DNA of 64,000 nucleotides from Balneicella halophila (GTDB lineage Bacteria > Bacteroidota > Bacteroidia > Bacteroidales > Balneicellaceae), in NCBI RefSeq assembly GCF_003096835.1, contig NZ_QENZ01000003.1, forward strand, positions 992,001 through 1,056,000, given 5' to 3'. The notes beneath the pieces were generated by a model. It did not search any database, had not been told where the DNA came from, and worked only from the letters and a program-made list of their open reading frames with translations. The translations under genes and the position numbers were made by a program. This document shows, piece by piece, positions 57,520-64,000 of this stretch (position 1 is the stretch's first letter; each line of letters starts with the position of its first letter).

Positions 57520-58233
57520 TTGATAATGAACAGAAACAGTAATATATATTCGATACTCTACGCTTCTATCATGGTCATTTTGGTAGCAGGCGTATTAGCG
57601 GGAGTATCTCTATTATTAAAAGACAGACAAAATGCCAATGTAGAAGCTGAAAAGATGCAAAGTATCTTGAAAGCTGCAAACGTAGAGACAACCCGAGATG
57701 AAGCAAGAAAGCTTTATGATGAATACTTTAGCGAAACTTTTGTAGTTAATAACCAAGGTGAACCAATCACAGGCATTGATGCTTTTAAAGTAAATATGAG
57801 TAATGAAATAAAAGTACAACCTAATGAGCGAAAGTTACCGGTTTATGTGTTCCATGGTAAAGAAGAAGGAAAAAAATATGTAGTACCGATTTACGGTGCT
57901 GGTATGTGGGGACCTATTTGGGGATTCCTTGCTATTGATGAAAATAAAAGCACGATTTACGGTGCTACATTCGATCATGCAAGTGAAACACCAGGTCTAG
58001 GTGCTGAGATAGCCACCGAGTGGTTTCAAGAACAATTCAAAGGAAAAGAAATCTTTGATGAAAATGGGAACTTCCAGTCAATTACTCTTGTAAAAGGTGG
58101 AGCTGATGCTTCTAACAAACATGGTGTTGATGCTGTATCTGGGGGTACTGTGACTTCAAGAGGTCTTACAGAAACTTTGCGTAAGTGTCTTGGCGACTAT
58201 GAGCAATTTTTAAAAAGTGAAAAAACAGAATAA
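57520..58233 (+). CDS. nqrC: Na+-translocating NADH:quinone reductase subunit C
   Basis: A 237-residue subunit with one N-terminal membrane helix (ILYASIMVILVAGVLAGVSLLL) and a periplasmic domain. The FMN is attached to the Thr in VDAVSGGTVTSRGLT near residue 210. The start at 57520 (MIMNRNSNIY) has a second Met two codons later. It lies 2 nt before nqrD. Confidence 0.95.
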   Translation: MIMNRNSNIYSILYASIMVILVAGVLAGVSLLLKDRQNANVEAEKMQSILKAANVETTRDEARKLYDEYFSETFVVNNQGEPITGIDAFKVNMSNEIKVQPNERKLPVYVFHGKEEGKKYVVPIYGAGMWGPIWGFLAIDENKSTIYGATFDHASETPGLGAEIATEWFQEQFKGKEIFDENGNFQSITLVKGGADASNKHGVDAVSGGTVTSRGLTETLRKCLGDYEQFLKSEKTE

Positions 58234-58235
58234 CT

Positions 58236-58865
58236 ATGAGTATATTTTCTGCAAATAATATGAAATTAATAACCAATCCACTGGGTAGGCAAAATCCTAT
58301 CACATTACAGGTATTGGGTATTTGTTCTGCATTAGCTGTAACTTCTAAAGTGAAGCCAGCTTTTGTAATGACACTTTCAGTAATGGCAGTATTAGCATTT
58401 GCTAACGTGATTGTTTCGCTATTACGAAATACGATACCAAGTCGAATAAGAATCATTGTTCAGCTGGTAGTCGTAGCATCTTTAGTTATTTTGGTTGACC
58501 AAGTCCTTAAAGCTTATGTTTATGATGTGAGTAAGCAATTATCAGTTTTCGTAGGTTTGATTATTACTAACTGTATTATTATGGGGCGTTTGGAGGCATT
58601 TGCTTTAGGTAATAAACCTGGACCTGCTTTCTTAGACGGTATCGGTAATGCACTCGGATATGGTTGGATTCTAATTGTAGTGGCTATTGTGCGAGAGTTT
58701 TTTGGCTCTGGCAGTCTATGGGGCTACAAATTAATACCAGAATCATTCTACGAAGCAGGATATATGGATAATGGTTTGATGATATTACCTCCAATGGCTC
58801 TTTTCATTGTAGGAATTATTATTTGGGTACAGCGTACTAAGGATAAAGAATTAATTGAAGAATAG
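58236..58865 (+). CDS. nqrD: Na+-translocating NADH:quinone reductase subunit D
   Basis: A 209-residue membrane subunit with six helices, related to RnfE. It has [33 protein letters not shown], the family hallmark. With NqrE it holds an inter-subunit iron site through conserved Cys ([10 protein letters not shown] near residue 30 and TNCIIMGR). It lies 11 nt before nqrE. Confidence 0.96.
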   Translation: MSIFSANNMKLITNPLGRQNPITLQVLGICSALAVTSKVKPAFVMTLSVMAVLAFANVIVSLLRNTIPSRIRIIVQLVVVASLVILVDQVLKAYVYDVSKQLSVFVGLIITNCIIMGRLEAFALGNKPGPAFLDGIGNALGYGWILIVVAIVREFFGSGSLWGYKLIPESFYEAGYMDNGLMILPPMALFIVGIIIWVQRTKDKELIEE

Positions 58866-58876
58866 GAGGAATAGAT

Positions 58877-59503
58877 ATGGATATGTTAGAAAATTTATTG
58901 AGCATTTTTGTTAAGTCTATTTTCGTTGAAAATATGGTGTTTGCCTATTTCTTCGGAATGTGTTCTTACTTAGCTGTATCAAAAACAGTAAAAACATCGG
59001 CAGGTCTAGGAGCTGCTGTAATATTTGTATTAGCGATAACAGTACCGGTTAACTATTTGTTGAATGAATTTGTTTTAAAGCCAGGAGCTTTAGAGTGGAT
59101 GGGAGCTGATTATGCCAATGTAGATTTGAGTTTCTTGAGCTTTATTATCTTTATTGCTGTGATCGCATCAATGGTTCAGTTAGTTGAGATGATCGTTGAG
59201 AAATTTGCACCCACTTTATATGCACAGTTGGGAATCTTCTTGCCATTGATTGCTGTAAACTGTGCAATATTAGGGGCATCATTATTTATGCAACAGCGTG
59301 ATTATGCTAATATAGGAGAAGCTACAGTATTCGGAGTTGGTTCTGGTATTGGCTGGTTTTTAGCTATTGTAGGGATTGCTGCCATTCGTGAGAAAATCAA
59401 ATATTCTAATGTACCTGCTCCATTACGAGGCTTAGGAATTACATTTATCATCACAGGTTTGATGGGGATAGCCTTCATGAGTTTTGCAGGTGTTAGTTTA
59501 TAA
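58877..59503 (+). CDS. nqrE: Na+-translocating NADH:quinone reductase subunit E
   Basis: A 208-residue membrane subunit with six helices, paralogous to NqrD. Motifs are [23 protein letters not shown] with the Cys of the iron site and [16 protein letters not shown] with the second. A purine-rich AGGAGG-like stretch (58865-58871) lies a few bases ahead of the start, an unusual clear Shine-Dalgarno for this organism. Confidence 0.96.
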   Translation: MDMLENLLSIFVKSIFVENMVFAYFFGMCSYLAVSKTVKTSAGLGAAVIFVLAITVPVNYLLNEFVLKPGALEWMGADYANVDLSFLSFIIFIAVIASMVQLVEMIVEKFAPTLYAQLGIFLPLIAVNCAILGASLFMQQRDYANIGEATVFGVGSGIGWFLAIVGIAAIREKIKYSNVPAPLRGLGITFIITGLMGIAFMSFAGVSL

Positions 59504-59526
59504 AATAGGAAAAGAAAGAAAAAGTT

Positions 59527-60795
59527 ATGATATTATTAGTTTTTGATACCAATACATTGATTGCAAGTATTGTTGTATTTCTTGCGCTTACTTTACTTTT
59601 AGTAGCTATTCTGTTAATAGCTAAGGCAAAACTGATGCCGCAAGGTAAGATGACTGTAACCATTAATGAAGAAAAAGAAATCCCAGCACAGGCAGGATCT
59701 ACTTTGCTTTCGACATTAGGAGACAACAAAATATTTTTGCCTTCTGCATGTGGTGGAGGTGGTACTTGTGGTATGTGCCGTTGTCAAGTGCATTCTGGGG
59801 CAGGAGCAATATTGCCTACTGAAACAGGATTTTTCTCACGTAAAGAACAAATGAATGATTGGCGTCTTGCTTGTCAGGTGAAAGTAAAAGATAATATTGA
59901 GTTAGAGATTCCACAAGAAATTCTTGGTATTAAGAAGTGGGAGTGCGAAGTGGTTTCTAATAACAACGTGGCTACTTTCATCAAAGAATTTGTAGTGAAA
60001 TTACCAGAAGGAGAGAATCTCGATTTCCGTTCTGGTGGCTACATCCAAATTGATGTACCAAAGATAGATGTCGATTTCAAAGACATTGATGTGGACGAGG
60101 AATATCGTGAAGATTGGGAGAAATTTGGAATGTTTGATTTGAAGATGCACAATCCAGAACCAACTTATCGTGCTTATTCGATGGCTAACCATCCTGCGGA
60201 GGGAAATATCATCATGTTGAATATCCGTATTGCAACACCACCAATTGATAGAGAAAAAGGCGGATTTGTTGATGTAAATCCAGGTGTTTGTTCTTCGTAT
60301 ATCTTCTCACGCAAACCAGGTGATAAGGTAACTATTTCTGGTCCATTTGGTGAGTTCTTCTTGAAAGATACTGATCATGAAAGAATGTTTATCGGAGGTG
60401 GTGCAGGTATGGCACCCATGCGTTCACATTTATTCCACATATTCCAAACAGTAAAAGACACTGATAGAAAAGTAACTTTCTGGTATGGTGCTCGTTCTTG
60501 GAAAGAGGTATTTTATTATGAGCAATTCAGAGAAATAGAAGAGAAATTCCCGAACTTTGAATTCCATTTGGCTCTAGACCGCCCTGATCCTGTTGCTGAT
60601 GATTTGGGAATTGACTACAAGGCTGGTTTTGTTCACCAAGTAATTGAGGAGAATTATTTGAAACAACATGAGGAACCAGAAGAGATTAACTACTATATGT
60701 GTGGACCACCTATGATGAATGCAGCTGTTGAAAAAATGTTGTACGATTTAGGTGTGCCTGAAGAGAATATCGATTATGATGACTTCGGAGGATAG
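59527..60795 (+). CDS. nqrF: Na+-translocating NADH:quinone reductase subunit F
   Basis: A 422-residue subunit that takes electrons from NADH. It has an N-terminal membrane helix, a 2Fe-2S domain with CGGGGTCGMCRCQV and a fourth Cys in WRLACQ, an FAD domain (TYRAYSMANHP) and a C-terminal NADH-binding domain (MFIGGGAGMAPMRSHLF and YYMCGPPMMNAAVEKML). It completes the operon. A terminator follows. NQR generates a Na+ gradient from NADH oxidation, used here likely with menaquinone and fumarate. Confidence 0.97.
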   Translation: MILLVFDTNTLIASIVVFLALTLLLVAILLIAKAKLMPQGKMTVTINEEKEIPAQAGSTLLSTLGDNKIFLPSACGGGGTCGMCRCQVHSGAGAILPTETGFFSRKEQMNDWRLACQVKVKDNIELEIPQEILGIKKWECEVVSNNNVATFIKEFVVKLPEGENLDFRSGGYIQIDVPKIDVDFKDIDVDEEYREDWEKFGMFDLKMHNPEPTYRAYSMANHPAEGNIIMLNIRIATPPIDREKGGFVDVNPGVCSSYIFSRKPGDKVTISGPFGEFFLKDTDHERMFIGGGAGMAPMRSHLFHIFQTVKDTDRKVTFWYGARSWKEVFYYEQFREIEEKFPNFEFHLALDRPDPVADDLGIDYKAGFVHQVIEENYLKQHEEPEEINYYMCGPPMMNAAVEKMLYDLGVPEENIDYDDFGG

Positions 60796-60817
60796 TCAAT
60801 AAAAAGCATACAAAAAA

Positions 60818-60857
60818 ATAAACCGCCTTATTCTTTTAGTAGATTAAGGCGGTTTGC
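60818..60857. terminator. Bidirectional terminator between nqrF and the SanA-like gene
   Basis: An 11-bp perfect stem (AAACCGCCTTA, 60820-60830, with TAAGGCGGTTT, 60845-60855) lies between convergent genes. The T-run is strong on the minus strand and weak on the plus strand. Confidence 0.85.
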
Positions 60858-60944
60858 TTTATACTCGTATGATTAGTTTGAGGGTATATGTGGCAATAAA
60901 GAAATTTTGTCAAAAGGAACAATCCGATTCGTTCCTTAAAAAAC

Positions 60945-61577
60945 CTACTCTATGACTATTTTTTCACCCAAGAATTTAGGCTGATTTCCAAAAATTAAAT
61001 CTAAAACCATTTTACAACGAGCGAATATTTCTCGTAAGTTAGTTTTAAATCCGTAGTGAGGATTTACACTTCTAGCGTTAAAAGCTATAGCATTTATACC
61101 TTTATGTTGAGCGATAAATAAAGCTCTTTTATTGTGAAATGGCTGGGAGATAATGGTAATATTATCCTGTCCAAAAACCACTTTGCTTCGTACAACTGAA
61201 TCAAAGGTGCGAAAACCTGCATAATCTAGATAAATTTTCTCAGGAGGAATTCCTGCTTTTATCAGATCTTTTTGCATGGTTGTGGGCTCATTATATGATT
61301 GTGTACTATTATCACCACTCACCAGTACATACTGAATTTTGCCATCTCTAAATAAGGCTACTGTAGCCTCTATGCGATATTTGTAGTATAAATTGATACG
61401 ACCTTTTCTTACATACTTACTTGTCCCTAGTAGCAAGCCTACATCATTGGATGGAATTAGCTCGGTATCATCACATAATTTATCCTTACTGCCTGCTTCA
61501 ACAATTTGGTGAGAAATCAAGATGAAGAAAGAGAGGTAGAACATTGAATACAATGTGACATACTGCCATGTTTTCAT
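60945..61577 (-). CDS. SanA-like DUF218 envelope protein
   Basis: A 210-residue protein of the ElyC/SanA/YdcF family. An N-terminal membrane helix (VTLYSMFYLSFFILISHQI, about 7-26) is followed by the DUF218 domain with GLLLGTSKYVRKGRINLYYKYRIEATVALF, YVLVSGDN, the TTMQKDLIKAGIPPEKIYLDYAGFRTFDSV block, and IISQPFHNKRALFIA. E. coli SanA affects envelope barrier and vancomycin resistance at high temperature; the reaction is unknown. It shares one base with the end of the adenylate kinase gene (TAATG), so translation is coupled. Confidence 0.9.
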   Translation of the reverse strand: MKTWQYVTLYSMFYLSFFILISHQIVEAGSKDKLCDDTELIPSNDVGLLLGTSKYVRKGRINLYYKYRIEATVALFRDGKIQYVLVSGDNSTQSYNEPTTMQKDLIKAGIPPEKIYLDYAGFRTFDSVVRSKVVFGQDNITIISQPFHNKRALFIAQHKGINAIAFNARSVNPHYGFKTNLREIFARCKMVLDLIFGNQPKFLGEKIVIE

Positions 61578-62749
61578 TAGCGTGCCCTCTTCAAAGCTTG
61601 CTTTATGGTCTCACAAAGTCGTTTGTAAATTTCATCTTCACTACCAATACCGTCAACTTTGACTACATGATGCTTTTTACCATAGTATCCATAGACTTTT
61701 TGACTTCGTTTTTCGTAATTTTCTAAACGTCTTATAATCGTATCAGTATCAATGTCGTACACGCGACCTTGACCAGACTTTCCTCTATTGGTAAGTCTTC
61801 TGAATGATTCTAATGTAGGTACATTCAAATCTATAACTAATGATAATGAACTATTACGCTTGCGGAGCAATCCATCTAAAATATATGCCTGAACAATAGT
61901 ACGCGGAAAGCCTTTGAAGATGAAGCCTCTTGATTCTGGATGCTTATTGATTTCGCGTTCTATGATTTTTATTGCAATTTCATCTGGTACAATATCTCCT
62001 TTGGTAATATATGTTTCGGCACTTTTACCCATCTCTGTTCCTTTGGCTATCTCTTTACGCAACAAAGATCCCGTTGAGATGTAGGTAAGGTTAAATTCTT
62101 CAGCTAATTTGTGCCCTTGAGTACCTTTTCCTGAACCTGGAGGTCCTAAAAGAACAACGTTGAACCAGATTTTTTGTAAAACTTTGTCAATATGAGAAAC
62201 CAGACTATTGTGAACATCTTCTAACGAACCTACACCATTCACCGCCCTATAATTGCCTTTTTCCTTATAAAAATTTATAACGGGTTTGGTTTTATTTTCA
62301 TATTCTTCAAGACGATATTTTATAACCTCTTGGGTATCGTCTGGTCTATTTTCTTTTTCGGCGCGCGCTGTCATACGTTTTATGAGGTTTTCCTTTGGCA
62401 CCTCTAAACTTAGCATACAATGGAGCTCAGTATTCATCTTCAAAAGTAAACCTTCCAAGATATAGGCTTGCACAGTAGTCCTTGGGAAACCATCAAATAA
62501 GAATCCATTCACCTTTTCAGTATTTGTACGAAGTTCGTCTTCGATGATTTGTACAATGATTTCATCTGAAACTAATCCCCCTTTTTTGATGATTTCTTTG
62601 ACCTGCTGTCCTAGCTCACTGTTTTTTTCTACCTCTTTACGAAGAATGTTACCAGTAGAGATATAGGCAAGATTATATTTATTTACTAATAATTTCGACT
62701 GCGTTCCTTTTCCTGCTCCCGGAGGACCGAATAATGCAATATTTAACAT
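61577..62749 (-). CDS. adk: Tandem-domain adenylate kinase
   Basis: A 390-residue protein made of two adenylate kinase domains without frame break. Domain 1 (about 1-192) looks active: P-loop GPPGAGKGT at 8-16, DGFPR at 86-90 and a short lid with R129, and RPDD at 135-138. Domain 2 (about 195-390) has the P-loop GPPGSGKGT at 202-210, but the Mg2+-linked Asp of DGFPR is Lys (KGFPR at 279-283), and the lid reads R322-GKSGQG-R329-VYD instead of the normal R.DD pattern, with SQKV for T.P. Thus half 2 may be inactive or altered in substrate. Standard bacterial adenylate kinases have about 190-215 residues and one domain. It is coupled to the SanA-like gene. Confidence 0.9.
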   Translation of the reverse strand: MLNIALFGPPGAGKGTQSKLLVNKYNLAYISTGNILRKEVEKNSELGQQVKEIIKKGGLVSDEIIVQIIEDELRTNTEKVNGFLFDGFPRTTVQAYILEGLLLKMNTELHCMLSLEVPKENLIKRMTARAEKENRPDDTQEVIKYRLEEYENKTKPVINFYKEKGNYRAVNGVGSLEDVHNSLVSHIDKVLQKIWFNVVLLGPPGSGKGTQGHKLAEEFNLTYISTGSLLRKEIAKGTEMGKSAETYITKGDIVPDEIAIKIIEREINKHPESRGFIFKGFPRTIVQAYILDGLLRKRNSSLSLVIDLNVPTLESFRRLTNRGKSGQGRVYDIDTDTIIRRLENYEKRSQKVYGYYGKKHHVVKVDGIGSEDEIYKRLCETIKQALKRAR

Positions 62750-63571
62750 AGTTATTCAATTTTTATTCAAATATAAAAAATAATCTTCTCAAACGTTTGG
62801 TATAGTTGAGAGAATGTCTGTTATTTTTTGCAACATTACATTTCTTTTTATTTTGAAGCGGTAGGTTTTCACATTTGGCAACGAAAGTCCCGCTTTCCGT
62901 TCCTATCTTTTTTCCTCTCGCACTGATTTTCCACCCCACAAAAAAGGATAACCACTGCAATCGGGGCTAATTATTAGATTTTAGTGCTCTTTATTATTAT
63001 GCTGTCATACTGAGCGTAGCGAAGTATCTCACGTCATTATTTTCCTAGATGAAAAGTTAAAGCTGAAAAAGTTGTAATTATCAGTTGAGATTGTCGCTTA
63101 TACGATTATCACGCAACGTAGGACAGACCTTGAATACAGGCGTTAAAAACCGTAGTGTTGTAGCCGGCAAGAAACAGGAATTGTTTGAGCGAAGCGAGTT
63201 TTACTGTTTTTAGACTACAGTACTTTGTTTTAGTGTATGTTTTCACAGTCTTGAGTTTTTGGTTCGTTTTTGGGAAAGCCAAAATGAACAGAAAGAAAAG
63301 AGATCCTTCACTATCGTTCAGGATAACTCAAAATTTTTGTCACTCTGACGGTAGGAAGCGTCTCTCGTTACTATTATCACACAGAGAGAAAAGTCAACCT
63401 TCCTGTCTTTCTTATCCAAGAGGGAAAAGTGTCACATCGAGTGAATTTGTAAAGCAAATTTGTATCGAGATGTTCTCCCACAAGTTCTCGATACACTTTT
63501 CTTTTTTGCAAAAGAAAACCACTCGAACTGACAAGACCTTATTATCACTCTGATAAAAGCAAAAATCCCAA
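62750..63571. repeat. Non-coding tract rich in inverted repeats
   Basis: About 820 bases between adk and the edge gene with no credible protein. Open frames of up to 122 codons are unlike known proteins and contain internal repeats. Visible structure: two copies of a TGAGCGnAGCGA unit (63011-63022 and 63186-63197); an AATTTG-taaag-CAAATT hairpin (63444-63460); TGTATCGAGA (63461-63470) facing TCTCGATACA (63486-63495) as a 10-bp perfect inverted repeat; and an outer AAAAGTGT (63425-63432) facing ACACTTTT (63493-63500). This resembles dispersed REP-like intergenic repeats of Bacteroidota, which I recall but cannot check here. Copy number elsewhere in the genome is unknown. Confidence 0.6.
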
Positions 63572-64000
63572 TTACACAAGCTCAAAATTGTCAGCATCTA
63601 AATGTATAGGAAACTTCTCTCGGAATGCTTGTAACTTTTCTAGAGATAAATTTGCTGAGAGTGTTTCCGGTGTATCATATGTAGCCTTAGCTATAATTTT
63701 GCCTTTTGGAGATATGACTTGTGAACCACCGTCATAGACCAATTCGTTACCATCTATTCCGATACGATTGCAACCAACAACATAGCATTGATTTTCAATA
63801 GCTCTAGCAAGTAAAAGTGAATTCCAGACATTACGACGCACGGCAGGAAAGTTTGCAACATAGATTAATAAATCATATTCATTTCGATTGTAGGACCAAA
63901 GAGGAAACCGCAAATCATAACAAATCTGCGGAAAAATACGCCATCCTTTATAGTTTACAATGAGTTTTTTAATTCCCGCAGTATAATGTTCATGTTCCTT
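63572..64000 (-). CDS. Carbon-nitrogen hydrolase (nitrilase family), partial
   Basis: The 3-prime part of a gene that runs off the right edge; 142 codons are visible. A TTG at 63913 is not a real start: the same frame continues to the window end and reads GWRIFPQICYDLRFPLW, where ICYDLRFP holds the catalytic Cys of the nitrilase superfamily. Further family segments are YVANFPAVRRNVWNSLLLARAIENQCYVVGCNRIG and GGSQVISPKGKII. The Glu and Lys of the catalytic triad lie outside the window. It resembles YafV-type omega-amidases, which hydrolyse 2-oxoglutaramate. Near the 3-prime end there is no clear terminator before the repeat tract. Confidence 0.85.
   Translation of the reverse strand, partial: KEHEHYTAGIKKLIVNYKGWRIFPQICYDLRFPLWSYNRNEYDLLIYVANFPAVRRNVWNSLLLARAIENQCYVVGCNRIGIDGNELVYDGGSQVISPKGKIIAKATYDTPETLSANLSLEKLQAFREKFPIHLDADNFELV

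Noticed and set aside
62763-62960. Minus-strand open frame of 65 codons upstream of adk
   Set aside because: Low-quality basic peptide in a repeat-rich intergenic tract, with no signal or domain; treated as spurious.
63185-63553. Plus-strand open frame of 122 codons
   Set aside because: It runs through the inverted-repeat tract, has no family likeness and its composition follows the repeats.

Overview
The window looks like chromosome from a low-GC anaerobic member of the Bacteroidota, probably Bacteroidales-like. The evidence is promoters of the TTTG / TAnnTTTG type with few Shine-Dalgarno sequences, a surface lipoprotein with an acidic residue run just after its lipid-accepting Cys, a type IX secretion Plug-family protein, ExbB/ExbD sets, an intact Na+-translocating NQR operon and many short-spaced metabolic operons. 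No rRNA, tRNA, CRISPR array, prophage or intact insertion sequence was found by reading. The placement is inferred from gene content and signals, not from a phylogeny.

Layout. 0-5.6 kb (minus strand): radC, a secreted M64 metallopeptidase and a 3.3-kb coiled-coil surface lipoprotein with a textbook promoter. 6-9.7 kb (plus): tryptophanase (tnaA) followed by a K+-dependent-type membrane pyrophosphatase. 9.9-12 kb: a decayed patch holding a small lipoprotein gene with two single-base frameshifts and a thioredoxin-fold gene cut by an in-frame TAG. 12-16 kb (minus): msrA, a sigma-54-activator-type response regulator without a DNA-binding domain, a DUF2254 protein and an MscS channel. 16-19.4 kb (plus): POT-type transporter, dapD, tsaC, rhodanese. 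19.5-23.5 kb (minus): rocD, sixA, a sugar MFS transporter and an aldo/keto reductase. 23.7-26.8 kb (plus): an M23 peptidase and a cysteine desulfidase/serine deaminase-type enzyme. 26.8-41.2 kb (minus): yidC-pyrG, a DUF349 protein, ptb-like/ackA, efp, tsaB, flavodoxin, an exbB/4-TM/exbD/exbD cluster, tatD-like/asparaginase. At 41.4-42 kb is a beta-barrel gene whose signal peptide is broken at a 9-base homopolymer. 42.2-46 kb (plus): a biotin carboxyltransferase operon with the parts of a soluble transcarboxylase. 46-48.8 kb (minus): gdhA and dprA. 49-53.6 kb (plus): apt, an acyl-CoA synthetase, surE, a small membrane protein and lpxB. 53.6-54.9 kb (minus): the Plug-family protein. 55-60.8 kb (plus): nqrABCDEF. 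61-62.7 kb (minus): a SanA-like protein and a tandem-domain adenylate kinase. 62.75-63.57 kb: a non-coding stretch rich in inverted repeats. The right edge holds a nitrilase-family gene cut by the window.

How it fits together. Tryptophanase, asparaginase, ornithine aminotransferase, glutamate dehydrogenase and cysteine desulfidase point to amino-acid fermentation. Acetate kinase with a phosphotransacylase yields ATP. The carboxyltransferase operon fits a succinate-propionate route. Na+-NQR and the membrane pyrophosphatase supply ion gradients.

The most interesting observations are the probable transcarboxylase with a 61-residue companion, the tandem adenylate kinase with a degenerate second half, the homopolymer-linked gene breaks (decay, phase variation or base-call error), the activator lacking its DNA-binding domain, and the hairpin-rich intergenic tract at 62.8-63.5 kb. 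No clearly new defence or mobile system was found.
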